The notes beneath the pieces were generated by a model. That model worked only from the letters and a program-made list of their open reading frames with translations. It was not told the origin of the DNA and did not search any database. A program made the position numbers and the translations under genes. Positions 1 through 12,345 of a stretch of 64,000 bases of DNA are shown in pieces (within the stretch, counting starts at the first letter, position 1; each line of letters opens with the position of its first letter). The DNA lies in contig OX235277.1 of assembly GCA_944472155.2 (NCBI GenBank), positions 19,354,804 through 19,418,803 on the forward strand, read 5' to 3'. The DNA is from Trichobilharzia szidati (lineage: Eukaryota > Platyhelminthes > Trematoda > Strigeidida > Schistosomatidae).

Positions 1-1507
1 ATCTACATAAGAACATAACAGAACCCATCATCCCAAACGGAAATGAGCACGCAACGTCTTGCTAAGGCTTATTATCACCTAACCTGTCATTTGCTCTGAT
101 GGTATTCTCGTGACGTTTGTCGGCAGATCTGCCAAGAGTGATGCGATAGTACGCCTAATAATAGTTGTGCGCAAAGTTTGAAGAAGGCTGTGTGCTAAAT
201 AATGTGCCTCGTCCTGATAATATTAACGTCTCATTATCACCTCCTAAATCGTTTAGAGATTTCTTCAAATTTCGGTTGTTGGAGATAAATGTGAGCATCA
301 TTATGACACTACATACTGACGCTCAATGTAGTCTTCTTGACATGAAGGATAATGATGCTTCACTCCGTCTTACGAAACTAATAATAAGTAACCTACATTT
401 GCAGCTCCAAAGAAACAAACGAACATGTAGATACGTACAACAGTTGTCAAATTCCACAGTTCATCTTTGAGTCATTAGAGAAATTTGAACAAGAAGGAGA
501 TCGCTTTTAAGAACTATGTCCTGTAACTGAACTATATCAAAACCGTATTCTTACAATTCCGACTAGTTAATACTCTGCAGTATCCTTAGTGACTTTCTCA
601 TTTCAGAATCATAGGCATATGCCAGTTATTCGTAAGATAAACACGCACCTTATTTGAAGAATTTGACAACCTAATACCACACTCAACCAAACCTATTTAA
701 AAAGGCCTTTTGTTTCATCTTTGAAAATCATTTCAGTAAGAAACCACAGCAGAATATACTGTTTGACTACTGCTGTTCTTCAATTTGGCCATATTCTCAC
801 CAAATGTCGGAGCATTCAAGAAGACTGTTGTTGCTTGAACTTTAACAAACAGTATCTGTGTCCAAAATTATAATCCTAAGTTTCACCGACGTCTTCAGTG
901 TAATATGTCAAGAGAGTTATATTAGAGGAAATAATAAGATACACTTGTCTTGATAGTTCACAATAATGAAAACGATGGAGATATCGAATACGGGACCAGT
1001 GAATATATGGCATTATAAATGTTTTTGAGTTATTTTTAACATTAACCTCACGATAACCTATCAAAGAATTCTAAAGACGCAATCATATATGTGAGTGCTT
1101 ACCGTAATCAAGTAATCCTGAAAAGAATAAAGTGATTGTAAAATGAAAAGCTACAGGTAAACATATTCAAAAATTACACCTTTTCAATTAATTTCATGTC
1201 TAACTGTGAATGAACATACGCTATAATATCTGCATCCTTACATTCAAATGGTAATTCATGAAAACGTCATCCATCAGAGGTAACTGGAATGAGTTATTAT
1301 TAGAGATTTTATTTCCTAAACTAGTAATAACTACTAGTTTATAAATACTTCCAATTGAAAATTGTTATGAAAAATGAGCATTAATGCTGGTTCACTACTC
1401 TAAAGCTTATCTTCAACTCCACAAGACGAATTTCATAATGCTCATAAGATTGACCAGGAATTGATTTCAGTTAGAGAACCATTGAAAACCAGAGAATAAT
1501 GGACGTC
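1..1507. other. no recognisable gene
   Basis: AT-rich sequence with only short open frames, the longest about 100 codons at 165-470. I see no domain, repeat match or RNA gene. It may be intron or intergenic DNA. Confidence 0.5.
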
Positions 1508-3224
1508 GAATTCGTCCTAGTTTTGCACACTTCAGAAATAAACATCCATAGCACCACTGAGGATCAGACCCAAGACTTAAAGACTTTGAGACTCAGCTCA
1601 CTGACCAGTCAGCTGGTTGCACGGAGTCCCAAACAAAGACAAAACGACTACCCAGTGCTCTCCGGTTTTCACACTGCCTTATTCTTGAAATCAGTCACAC
1701 TCAACTAAACAAACACCAGAACATAGTAAATGATAAGAAGAATAAATAAGGGTAATAAATCAAGAAGACATTCATAGTAATCAATACACCATAAAATAAT
1801 CATCTTAAATCGTTAAGAACAACAAAACTTACTGCCTAATAACGGTTTAATGAACAGAATATGTAATTTATACTTGAGTACAGGACTAATACAACAGAAA
1901 AAGGGCGGAACATTTTCGAAAATAGAACATGTGGCTAATTATTGCACATGTTTTGGAAACAAGAGTAGTTACTGAGATCCAGCTTAGTTTCGAAATTATT
2001 TTCTTAAGAGGTAATCATAGACGCAGCGGACAGAATGTTGCGACAGTGAGATTAGTAATTATGGCATAGGCAAGTATGATGATTGCACAAATTTCTTTCG
2101 AACACAGCTTCGATTACTCATAATAAAACTTTCCTTGTACATCTTTATGCACAAAGTAAAGGTCGAATAACTTCGTCAAGAGAGGTGACTGAATGACTTA
2201 ATACAACTTAGGTTTATTTTTGCTGTCCCCAAAAAATAATTATGAACGACGCAGGGTATTTGGTTGAGATAACTGGCATGATTGGTGTTCATCGGAAATT
2301 CCAAAGATTTCAACTTCTTTTAGTTCAGTGACAAACACTGAGAAATGGTAAACTGAATCAATAAAAGAATTGAAACGAAAACTTAGTACTTGCAAATAGT
2401 TGTGTTATTTGCGGTGGTTGGTTTTATGGCCGAGATTTCGTCATCCTTCTGGACAGCAATTTCGTCCCAGTTTTGGACACTTCAGAAATAAACATCCATT
2501 GCACCACTGAGGATCAGACACAAGCCTTTAAGTCTTTGAGATTCAGCTCACTGACCAGTCAGCTGGTTGCACGGAGTCCCAAACAAAGACAAAACGACTA
2601 CCCAGTGCTCTCCGGTTTTCACACTGCCTTATTCTTGAAATCAGTCACACTCAACTAAACAAACACCAGAACATAGTAAGTGATAAGAAGAATAAATAAG
2701 GGTAATAAATCAAGAAGACATTCATAGTAATCAATACACCATAAAATAATCATCTTAGATCGTTGAAGTTTGGATAACTTACCGCCTAATAACGGTTTAA
2801 TGAACAGAAAATATTTTATAGTTGAGTAGAAAACGAAATGTTTTCTATAATTGAACATATAGCCATGTTTTGGAAGCAAGAGTTGTTACTGAGATCCAGC
2901 TTAGTTTAAAAATTATTTTCTTAAGAGGTAATCATAGTTGCTGCGGACAGAATGTTGCGACAGTGAGATTAGTAATTATGGCATAGGCAAGTATGATGAT
3001 TGCACAAATTTCTTTCGAACACAGCTCCGATTACTCATAATAAAATTTTGTTTGTACATCTTTATGCACAAAGTGAAGGTCGAATAACTTCGTCAAGATA
3101 GGTGACTGAATGACTTAATACAACTTAGGTCTACTTTTGCTGTTCCAAGTAAAATAACTATGAACGACGCAGGGTATTTGATTGAGATAACTGTCATGAT
3201 TGTTTTTCATCTGAAATTGGAGAT
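1508..3224. repeat. diverged tandem duplication, ~0.95 kb period
   Basis: Two direct copies, about 1508-2305 and 2458-3224, are offset by 950 bp at their left ends. Long stretches match almost base for base, for example the block ending in a run like CACACTCAACTAAAC and the block around GACGCAGGGTATTTG. They differ by scattered substitutions and by short indels near 1800-1960 and 2760-2870. The short open frames at 1499-1708 and 2473-2658 are the same repeated segment and have no recognisable product. The left edge of each copy carries a hammerhead-like motif on the minus strand, listed separately. The repeat resembles schistosome satellite or SINE-like DNA, but I cannot name the family. Confidence 0.75.
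2459..2485 (-). ncRNA. degenerate hammerhead ribozyme-like core
   Basis: On the minus strand the core reads CTGAAGT, then GTCC, a short loop, GGAC, and GAAA. The canonical hammerhead has CUGANGA, stem II and GAAA. The GTCC/GGAC stem is the stem II type known from schistosome Sm-alpha satellite ribozymes. One invariant base of the first box is changed (final A to T), and I could not close stems I and III. The sister copy at 1510-1535 is further decayed: its stem II has a mismatch and GAAA is GAAT. If real, it is an inactive relic. Confidence 0.3.
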
Positions 3225-5023
3225 TATACAGATATATATTCGAGAAATATCGCGGAATATTCGATGATGAATATTTGAAAGATGTATCTAATTAACTGGA
3301 ATTCTAACTCAATTATATTGATAATACATCCTCCATGATATGGGATAGTTGGAAAGGACCAAAGAAAGGACTAGATACATCGCACTAGTTACTAGTGTCC
3401 AATCAAAATATATCATCGATTTAGAAAAGTTTTAAAAACGGTGGATATCTTTGACGAATTTAATGATCTGCATTCGTTATGAAATTTTGATGTTGAATAG
3501 AAAAGAAATAACAATTTTCATTCTTAGATGACCTTACGACTAAGAAAGAGAATGATACAATAGGACGGAATAGGTATAAAGATGAGTTTACCCATATTAT
3601 AGGATTTACACCCATGAAGTATAAACGCACTTCAATTTCAATGATTACAGCATAGAGCTAGATGAATCATCTTTAAAGACTGTATTAATGACAAGTTCAA
3701 AATTATTTGAGGACCGTTTAGTAAGATGGTTATCTAGAAATGTCTTTTTTGGTAAAGATACGAATTTGCCGTCGAGGCAAGTTAATATTTCAGCAGCTCA
3801 AAATAAGTCCTTATTCCTGAATCTACAGTTTCTTAAGGATAACATTTGTGAAATAGCAACACAATATCCAAGAAACTTGTTTTAAACAGAATTCACTGCA
3901 GCAGATGTAGGCTGTCTCTTGAAAACTACTGCAATTTTTCTTCCCAGAAATAAGGATGAACTATATAATTTCACTGAGATCATATGTATCTTACTGTCAC
4001 ACAACTCATGTACAGCTCTTTACGGTTACACAAAGCACTGTTCATCGCTGTCATCTAACATGGTCAAGTAAGGGACAAACAACTCCATGCGTAGCTATTT
4101 ACGGCATTCCTCATAGATACTGAAATACTTGAGCATTACCTGCCTTTTCTCGATTAATTGTAATTTTGCTTTACAGGTTCCTTTACTACATATAGTGGAA
4201 TCCATCAGAGTTTGCCTGAAGTAGTAAAACCTGTATTTTCAGAAAAAAGTAGCACAGCCAACTTTCTTGTTCAGACCATCATTCAGTTAATGTGATACTC
4301 TGATCAGATCCTATCCTCCTAAATTATTTACAAGTTACTACTATCTTGACTATCTTGTCATTCTACCAACTTTATCATTACTTTTTTCAGAAGTAATGAG
4401 TATGAACATTAATTGATTCCTATTGTTTGTCTCTAAGATGGGATGCATCATTTAGACATTTGTTTAAATTTCGCAAATATTTCTACCGTTCAGTTGCCAC
4501 ATTAATTTTCTTTATTTTATTTGTTACTGAATCTAGTGTTACACTTGTGCATATAAGAAAATGCATGGCATTGCAATCTGTTAAGTGTAACGGCCGGATA
4601 TTGATTTACAGGAGATTGATGCTGTCACCAGCAATTATTCTTAGTGTATAATGAATGCATGACAACAGAACGTGATGACAAAATTACTGAAACAATGATA
4701 TCCAGTTAATCTCTTTGCCTTGCAAATTCAACTAATGACTTGCAGTATATATATATGTTAGCAAATAAGTGTACGGAATAATGTAAGCCGATTCTGCACG
4801 GATCTCAGAATTGTGTGCCACATAAAAGACGCAAATTTATTTTGTAATTTTCAAAGCTTGCAATGGCTATTTGTTCCCTTATTTATTTATTTACCAGTCG
4901 TTTTCCAGATTGTATATTTACTGTTTAAACTTGTGAATATCCGACAATCTCTGCTTATAAATTTAAGTGGATATATATAAGTATATCAAGTGTTGGCTTG
5001 AGTGAATTTGATCTGATTGGTTA
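3225..5023. other. no recognisable gene; contains a short palindromic repeat
   Basis: AT-rich with short open frames only (65 codons at 3688-3885, 74 codons at 4427-4651) that match nothing I know. Bases 3383-3397 form a perfect 15-bp palindrome, CACTAGTTACTAGTG. Its surroundings (about 3345-3410) resemble, in inverse orientation, one arm of the inverted repeat at 17916-18027. The two therefore belong to one dispersed repeat family. Confidence 0.45.
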
Positions 5024-5203
5024 CAGGTCTGATCACTGGCTGACTTCAAGTTCAGAATCATTGAGAAGCCTGGGAGTACTCGACAGTTGTCACTTTCCGG
5101 TTTGTGACCATTCGTCAACATGTACCCGGTGAAGTTGGAACCCAGGACCTTCTACTTGCTAGTCAACCTCGTAAAGCATTTAGCCACTAAGACCTAATCC
5201 AAT
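5024..5203 (-). mobile_element. tRNA-derived SINE, family B, diverged copy
   Basis: Read on the minus strand, the right part gives a pol III A-box-like TTAGTGGCTAAATG followed about 40 bases later by a B-box-like GGGTTCCAAC. The layout and tail resemble the copies at 18055-18245 and 23375-23545, including a GACTAGCAAG-like stretch and a spaced TTCC block. SINEs of this kind are transcribed from an internal pol III promoter and mobilised by a LINE. Ends are blurred and no target-site duplication was identified. Confidence 0.5.
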
Positions 5204-8200
5204 GAAGATATTTAACCAAACGGTGAATCTGTCAAACTAAAGACGCTTTGCTGATACAATTTCACCAAATGCTTGTTGGCTTTGTTTTAGACGTTCAGGC
5301 CATTTCTTCTGAGCTTTGTTCACGGGATTTCAATGAATAACGTTCTCAAAGTTTGTTATAATTTTTCAAGGTAAGTCATTCGTTTTCTCAATATCTAAGC
5401 AACCTAAGTGTATAGGACACCACCATGAGGTTTCGTTTCATATCACGTTTTACCGAAACGAAAGTGGATATCAGTTAACGGACCTTAAACATTTAAACTA
5501 AAGATCTAAATTCATCACTGTTACTTTACTTACTTTCACGTCGACCTAGATGTGGCATTCGAAATAATACAAAAGTTGGTGTAATACTGAGAAATGCCTT
5601 AGTGATGTCATATAAAATTCTCCCTACTAAATCACCATGATAACTATCAGTGCTTTTAAACTACACCGCGCTTTCATAGCTAAATCTTCAGAATGACATA
5701 CCAACAAATATATCATGTTGACAATGAAACGCCGAAAATCGTTATCTCCATGTGTACGATTCATCATCAACCGGGAGGTGTAAATTTATCATCAGTGACA
5801 TCATATCTGAATAACCTGAGATTGGTAACCAGTAGTTATTCAAAAATATACGACAAATGACTTACATTCTTTTGCGATGCTCACAACTATGTAGATACAC
5901 ATAAGTTATTAAAAACGTATTCATTTATGTTTTATTAGGCAGTTATATTTCAACTGAAATCATCCTTGTAAACTCCATCTATAGTGACTAAATGATTTGA
6001 AAAGTGTGCGTGGAAACAAGCCATGTATTTCTCCAGTAATGATATTGTATTTTTACATTCCTCCATTCTTTAACTTTGGATAGTATAAATTAAAATATTC
6101 TGTCTTTATTGTATAGTGACAGTCAGTTCAACCTAAGTCATCACACTTTAAAGATTTTCAATATTTTTTGTCACCAAAGTTATCATAGCAATCTCAGCCT
6201 AATATGCTGAAAGTAAAATCATACTTACGTCTATTCATGTGGTTTTCTTTTGAATTATGAAAACGTTTGACAAAAACATTGTTGACAGTTAATACTTGTA
6301 AATGACAACATGTAAACCGTGCACAACTGGATTTGTTTGATTTCATAATGAAATTGTAAGAAAACGACATATTAAACAGGATCCTTCGATAATGTTGTTA
6401 AATTGAAACAAAATGAAGTTTAATTCTCATTGTCTTCACAGATAACATTCTTGTGTTTGTAAATTCTCAACGGTAATAATCGTTACTGCACTATCTGCAA
6501 GAAAGCAGGTCCAATGCAGTTAATGAAGATACACTCATTGTACTCGTGGATTTTTCAAGTGAGACATCAGTTTACCTGATGTGACGAGCTTTTTCTCTTA
6601 ACTTGTAAGATAATCGGCTTTATTCAAAATCATAGTCTTGTATTCAGTTACTTAGAGAGAATAAACGGACATCATATAACATACAAATGAACAGTGTTGG
6701 CATAAAAGCATGAAGAGAGCATTCGGTTTATGGACTTACGTGCTAACGGTCAATAGAAATTGTGTTTAAAGTACGGTGAAAATAACTGTCTGCAGAAAAG
6801 ATCACTTATATCTGCACACTGATCAACTGGGTTAGTTTTCAGTGTGGAAATCACTCTGATTTGTATATCTTCGCACTTTAATAATCATAACAGTTTTATT
6901 CTGGACAGTATTTATATAATGTACAGAATATTCAGAGGAGTATACTGCATGATATTTTCTCTTCGTAAAATATCATCAAGTAAAATATTGACTGGTAGTA
7001 TAGCCTGTGACACAATGCTCTCTGAGCTGAAGCACAAACCATCCCATTATGATATTTCTGCTTTGTCTCCTTCAAGAAATCCGCAACATCTAGTTGAAAG
7101 CCAGTTGTAAGAAGCTCAGAAGTACATTTTGAGACTCAAGGACTAAACTAAAGAACAGATATCTCATGCATTGGAACACACAGTCACCAGCAATAAGGCC
7201 TTTTCTCAAGTTTAGCAGGAAATTCTAAATACAGTCAAGAGAAGATACCATTAGAGGTCATATCTTAATCGATTGAAACAAAGTGAATGAGAGAAAATAT
7301 ATGCAATTGGGAGTTTCTGGTAGCCGAAGGTTTAAGCAGGCCGCCTCACTATAACTGTGTAGTCATATAATGTAGTGCATTCCGTAGGGTAAATATATAA
7401 ATCCTTTGTTAAGTTGATTAAGTTAAGAAAAATTTAAAATATACAAGCGTCATGCAGAGGAAACTTCTAACTGACTCTAGAAATGACATGCCGACACCTA
7501 AAGAAATGATCTTTGGAGTTTACAGAAATCGAAGAAAAATCAGAATGGAATGAATAAATAATGTCAAACGAAATTTCTCCTGAAAAGGTATTTTTGGACC
7601 GGGAAGTGACAGTCATTACTCTTTCGGCGAAATACTTATAAACATTTATTATAAAATTTATGGGAATCGCGTAATTACGAATTCCTATTCTCATCAAAAT
7701 GTATCTTTAATAAAAATAACCTTGATGATAAGCATTTAAAGCGATCAGGTCTTTGGCAAAGAAGAGTCAAAGACTTCATAAAGTTAAAAGGATTCCAGCT
7801 GAACACGTATCGACATAACTCAATAGATAGATCATAGTTGTGACAGTTTATGTGAATGCAAAAATGTAACTTACTAATTTGAGTTGTATCTGTATTGCAC
7901 AAAAGTATATATAACATTAAAATAAACGCCTGAAATTGTTGGCTGCGGAATTCGTGAGAATAGTGAACAATATATTCACATTCACCATTAGTTCTCCTGA
8001 TAACAAACTATTACGGTAATCACTTTGCAGTAATCCAGCATTTCATAAACGCAAACTCGTTTACTAGTTTACTATCCTATCTTACATCAGTGAAAGGAGA
8101 TATGATTGGCTGTGAGCCTCAGGCAATGACAACCAATCTCCTTTGAAATCATGACAATATAATTTTGACTGAACAGGAAGAAAAGTTACAATTATACAAT

Positions 8201-8310
8201 GCTACACAACTGCTAACAACGTATGCCAAGAGAATAACAGAGACTCTAACAGATAAGTGTGAACAGTAAAACAGACCGATGTCTAAATCGAATTTCAGCT
8301 GGTGGTATCA
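5204..8310. other. no recognisable gene
   Basis: About 3.1 kb of AT-rich sequence. The largest open frames are 88 codons at 6844-7110 and two overlapping minus-strand frames of 76 and 80 codons at 7467-7917. None shows a domain, signal peptide or relative elsewhere in the window. I see no repeat boundary here. Confidence 0.45.
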
Positions 8311-8314
8311 ACGC

Positions 8315-8450
8315 AAGCAAAGCCATGATCAAACAACACTGGAAGAGAACTCATTATGATCGGGGATGATATCAGCGAAATGACTGAAAACAGAAGACTC
8401 TTTTCAAACTTCTGCACTACTAAAATTTAGTGATTGCAGGTAGTGTGGAA
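8315..8450 (+). pseudogene. RTE-type LINE endonuclease fragment
   Basis: A conceptual frame gives NTGRELIM, then SEMTENRRLFSNFC, then VIAGSV. This parallels NTGRELTMG, GEMNDNGELFSDFC and VIVGSV in the better preserved RTE at 28064-31025. It corresponds to the middle of the apurinic-type endonuclease domain, between the GDMNAK motif and the C-terminal SDH region. An in-frame stop follows FCTTKI and no neighbouring domain survives, so this is an old fragment. Confidence 0.55.
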
Positions 8451-8964
8451 ACTAAGGATACTGGAGATAAGATTGAGAATTTAAGAGGGTGTATATTCAT
8501 ATGACCTTTTAAAACTTTAAATTATTTCACCATATATCATGCATGATTAGTTAGTTATTTACTCATGTGTAAAATTACATTTAGTCAATCCTTATTTGTT
8601 TGTCTAAGTGTTTTGTTGAAATTAGTGACATCATCTGCCTACACTATATTTTTACATTTCATTTTTATGTGTGTGAAAAGATTTCTCAGGCACACTATCT
8701 AAGTGAATGATACTGGCATATTTCAAACAATTATCTCAAAATACTTATATGAAGAATTATCTAGCCTTCATTATGAATTATATAAAATGAACGTGCTGTG
8801 CAGGCCATAGCTTCTTCGGTACAATTGTAAAATGCCTAAAACTTTGTTTAGAATCTACTTACTCTCCCTTAAAGACAAACTATACTGCCAATATCTTTGT
8901 CTGTAGCAGGTCTTCGTATGAAAAGTGTGGAAGGAAAAGTACTGACAAGTCTTATGTCATCCTA
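8451..8964. other. no recognisable gene
   Basis: AT-rich sequence between the RTE scrap and an AT microsatellite. Nothing is identifiable. Confidence 0.45.
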
Positions 8965-9040
8965 GAACATATATATTATCTATAACATAATATATATAAT
9001 ATAATATATATTATATCAAAATACGTATATATGTATGTAT
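8965..9040. repeat. AT-rich simple repeat
   Basis: Runs of TATATTAT, ATAATATA and GTATATATG steps form a low-complexity patch. It abuts the truncated left end of the PLE remnant that follows. Confidence 0.7.
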
Positions 9041-9045
9041 ATAGT

Positions 9046-10145
9046 AAAAATATGTGAATGACACATTTATCTTCATTAAGAAAGCTGAAAACGGAAACTT
9101 CCTACAACACATTAACTCAGTCTCAATATATAGCTTACTAATGAAGTTGTGCGGTTAGCATGTTCGCCGACCATGCACATGATCCGGGGTTCGATAACCG
9201 GCCGACGCACTCCTTTGCCTCACTTATCCAGTAATAAGACACGTAACGAGGGAAGGCTGGGCATGAGACTAGCAACCCGATCCTTAAAAATAAATACTGC
9301 TACTGAAACTTCAAGCCTCCAGCTTGAAGCCCTATGTTTCACTGGGAACGTGAAGGAAATAAATAAATAACTAATGAAGTTAAACTGAGTGAGAGAACAC
9401 TTAACTTTCTGGATTGTCTTGTTAGAGCAAACTGACGACAAACTAAAGTTCACCATATTCGGGAGACGGGTACTTTCAAAAAAATATTTTAACTTCCAAT
9501 CGGATTATCCAATAAGACAGCTTTGATGGATGTTAAAGATTTGTTTCCTAAAATGACACAAACCACCTGGGTTCATAAGATAAAGTGTTCAGAATATGAG
9601 GCTTGCTATATAGGGAAAACAAGTAGACAAGTGAATGTTAGAGTGAATGCACACATACTGTGCACGAAATGTCCTCCAAAAAATGTAGTAGAATTAAAGT
9701 CTCGAAATGAAATCAGCCATAACAACCCACGCTATAGACAATGGACTTAAGATCGATTTCGAAAACCTCGAAATTCTGGGGAAAAGCTTTCATTCACATA
9801 GAGAAGGACTAGTCTCTGAAGATTTGCATATTTTAACCACATCGAATGCAACAAATATAAGAGAAGGGATAGACTTTTCATCTATATGGCAGACTCTAAT
9901 GACACAAAGCAGAAGAGAGAAAATAAAAATGTATTCAAGTGTCGACTCGCAGGGATTTGGCCGGTTACTGGATTTCCATCATGGGCTGACATCTGTTGCA
10001 GAACTGTTGGAAAACCAGTGACCAATGAAAAGCTTTTTCGTCCTTTTTTGGATCAATTCAGTAGTACACACCCAAAGGGGATCTACTTTATAAATTTCTT
10101 TTTACAAGACGAGTCACTCGGACACGATCCAATGGACAGTGAGCT
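9046..10145 (+). pseudogene. Penelope-like element remnant (RT C-terminus and GIY-YIG)
   Basis: PLEs encode a reverse transcriptase followed by a GIY-YIG endonuclease, used for target-primed insertion. The left part reads VNDTF followed by KKAENGNFLQHINSV, matching the PLE RT palm with its YVDD box altered to VND. After a SINE insertion (9149-9369) the frame resumes with LNFLDCLV and then YFNFQSDYP, the RT C-terminal region. At about 9565-9660 KIKCSEYEACYIGKTSR gives the GIY-YIG core with Y, IG and R in place. A frame change then leads to SAITTHAIDNGLKIDF and the C-terminal tail, ending near 10145. There are at least three frame changes plus stops. The 5' part of the RT is missing. Confidence 0.75.
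9149..9369 (+). mobile_element. SINE family A (RTE-tailed), intact, with target-site duplication
   Basis: A 221-bp tRNA-derived SINE. The head has an A-box-like GCGGTTAGCATG and a B-box GGGGTTCGATAACC. The body runs GAGGGAAGGCTGGGC to CTAGCAAC, and the tail CTTGAAGCCCTATG..CACTGGGAACGTGAAGG ends in AAATAAATAAATA. It is flanked by a perfect 12-bp direct repeat, ACTAATGAAGTT, at 9137-9148 and 9370-9381. The insertion splits a PLE reverse transcriptase remnant, so it is younger than that PLE. The tail and part of the body resemble the RTE at 28064-31025. Confidence 0.85.
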
Positions 10146-10794
10146 CTGACTCCATCCAATTCGCGATATACCGCAAGTGTTACCTAATACCATCGGCTAG
10201 TAACTGTCTTGACACCCATCCTCTTGTACCACACTAGTCAAGACTTCCCATGTGTTACAATCTGTCATTAGGCATAACAAATACATGATGAATGTTCACA
10301 GTTTTCTGTTGGTACAAATGTCTATCAACAAGTGACCTTCAGTTTATGTAATGTTTTGACTATGTATTCTGATGTTAAATAAACTTCGAATGATTTTGCT
10401 TTGGCAGCCATGACTTACACGGCGAAACGTTCTGAGAAGTTTTGTTTTGTCTTTATCTCAGACACAATGAGACTACTTCAAATAATTTATAATGATTCGC
10501 ACTGAATTGGCGTTCAAATTATTTCAGGAAATTCTTAACATCTACGGTATGGACAAATATTTAGTCTCCAATTTCATTTCCTTGATTTTAGTGCAGAAAG
10601 TGAACTTTAGCTTCAGTCGGAAGTGAGCATTTTTAATATAATGCATTAACTAAACTAATAGCGAAATGACTACTAACAAAAATAGATGTCTTCATATAAA
10701 CCAGTGGTGAAACAAAAGCATTCAATAGATATCACTTCATTAAATGTAAAACTATGAAGGTAAAATAATTCATTTTCATAATATGTCAACGATG
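10146..10794. other. PLE 3' flank, then nothing recognisable
   Basis: From 10146 to about 10470 the sequence may be the PLE 3' untranslated region, with AATAAA near 10378 and a GGCGAAACGTTC segment at about 10421. No element end or target-site duplication was found. From about 10470 nothing is recognisable. Confidence 0.35.
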
Positions 10795-11045
10795 AACAAG
10801 AACATTTTGATACGAGAATCGCATATAAATGAGAAAGGACAGCAGCTGTACTTACAAATATAGACTAGAAAGGTGAAAGTAAGATAAGGAAATCAAATTC
10901 GCAGATAAACTTCTATAAAGTAGTATAACCTGAGAAAAGAAGTGATAAATTGTATTTCACTTCAATGAAACTAATTTATTCCAATGAAAATGAAATACTT
11001 CAGATAACTGTATAATAACTTAAAAGTTTAGAGACAAAAATATGT
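10795..11045. repeat. diverged direct repeat, copy 1
   Basis: Aligns with 12085-12345. Shared blocks include AGAATCGCAT(A/G), the segment around CTTAC, CTTTATAAAG-like and ATTTCACTT-like blocks, and CTTCA(A/G)ATAA. Divergence is high. On the minus strand both copies carry a GTAAG(T/C) donor-like site at the same place, but this copy lacks the matching acceptor. Confidence 0.5.
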
Positions 11046-12084
11046 CAATCTCAAAATTAACTCCGCTGAGAATTTCTCGGTCCGCAATTATATACCTTTA
11101 TTTTATTGCCACTAAAATATGCTCGAGACTATGGTGCACTGTGCAAAACAATCTCAAATCAAATGCGAATAAAGAATGATATTTTGACAGAATTTATCTG
11201 TGATCAGGCAAAATATCCGAAAACTAAGTCACTCAACAGTTGTGGCTAAATCAGCGTAAGTGCATAAGGCTAATATAAAGAGAAATAATTAACTGTCAGT
11301 TGTGTTAATATTGAATGAATTTCGAGTGACTAGGCATAATATAACGGTCTTCGATTCCTTTGTAAATGAAAAATTCTTCTTTGGTCTAGCTGCTTGTTGT
11401 TCATCAGAAGACTGGAGCAATACGATCAGAAGTGGTATTGTGAATTATAATGACGTTGTTTCATAGACTTTGAAGCTGCAAACTTGAACCTGTAGTCGTC
11501 TGAAACCGTAAAACTTTTGAAGCTACTCGTGGGCTTATACAACACAGTATGTGATTGTCACTCAGATACAGTCAGCAAGTAAGGAATTCAGAAGGACGAA
11601 ACAACCAAACAGGTAGGATGTAAATCTACTTTGTGACTTGTACGGCTTTCTTTATCTATTGAATGATGACTGCCCCTCCGTGTGTTTGAATAGGTGTTCC
11701 CAGCTTCAAATACCCCTGCCGTACTTTCGAAAATAAAGGTTCATAAACAGCAATAATCTTCCGCAATATAACAAGTCGTCGGTCGATAATCTGAGTAATT
11801 ATTTTCATCGAAATATTGGCTCTTAAACTGTAACTCTTGTTACTGTAACCATTTGTGCTGTCGATGTCATGTCACACTGGTTTATTTGTCAGTGGAACAT
11901 TAAATCTCAAAGTCACCAGCTCGTCTTCTGATATATTCGAGTTGACTGACCTTCATAGTATTCTGAGTTGCGTCTGTTGACCTTCTTGCAGCGGCATAAG
12001 CTTGAGGATTGATGGGTTGGGAGTCATTGAAACGGGTGCATTTACATAAATAGTTAAAATATATGAACAAGACGCATTCGGATT
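11046..12084. other. no recognisable gene
   Basis: AT-rich sequence between the two diverged repeat copies. A minus-strand open frame at 11900-12121 (73 codons) ends just before an AATAAA on the same strand, near 11885. I recognise no family and treat it as unsupported. Confidence 0.4.
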
Positions 12085-12345
12085 TACAACACACGAACAA
12101 AGATTTCTGCAAGAATCGCATGCAAATGAAAAAGGAGAACAGTTGTGCTTACCATCACCGTCTTTAAAGAACAAAGATGTAAGTTGATCAGATACATAAA
12201 CTTTATAAAGTGAATCATCAGGAAGAATTATAAAATAATTTCACTCAAAAGAACCTAATTAATTCCACCGAAAATGTAAATACTTCAAATAATTGTAAAT
12301 TAACCTGAAAGTCTAGAAACGTAGGAACGTCCAGATGGCCTAAAC
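12085..12345. repeat. diverged direct repeat, copy 2, with a possible 46-nt intron
   Basis: Partner of 10795-11045. On the minus strand, 12152 down to 12107 begins GTAAGC and ends with a pyrimidine-rich stretch and TTCTTGCAG. This would suit a 46-nt intron; very short introns are known in schistosome genes. The sequence upstream is open for about 27 codons and the downstream side stops after 8 codons. No start codon or upstream acceptor was found, so a gene is not claimed. Confidence 0.4.

Noticed and set aside
10415..10430. GGCGAAACGTTC after the PLE as part of a hammerhead ribozyme
   Set aside because: PLEs can carry hammerheads, but no CUGANGA box or stem II precedes this GAAA.
11900..12174. 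A small two-exon minus-strand gene with a 46-nt intron
   Set aside because: The splice signals are suggestive, but the upstream exon has no start or acceptor and the downstream exon stops after eight codons. It is kept only as a finding.
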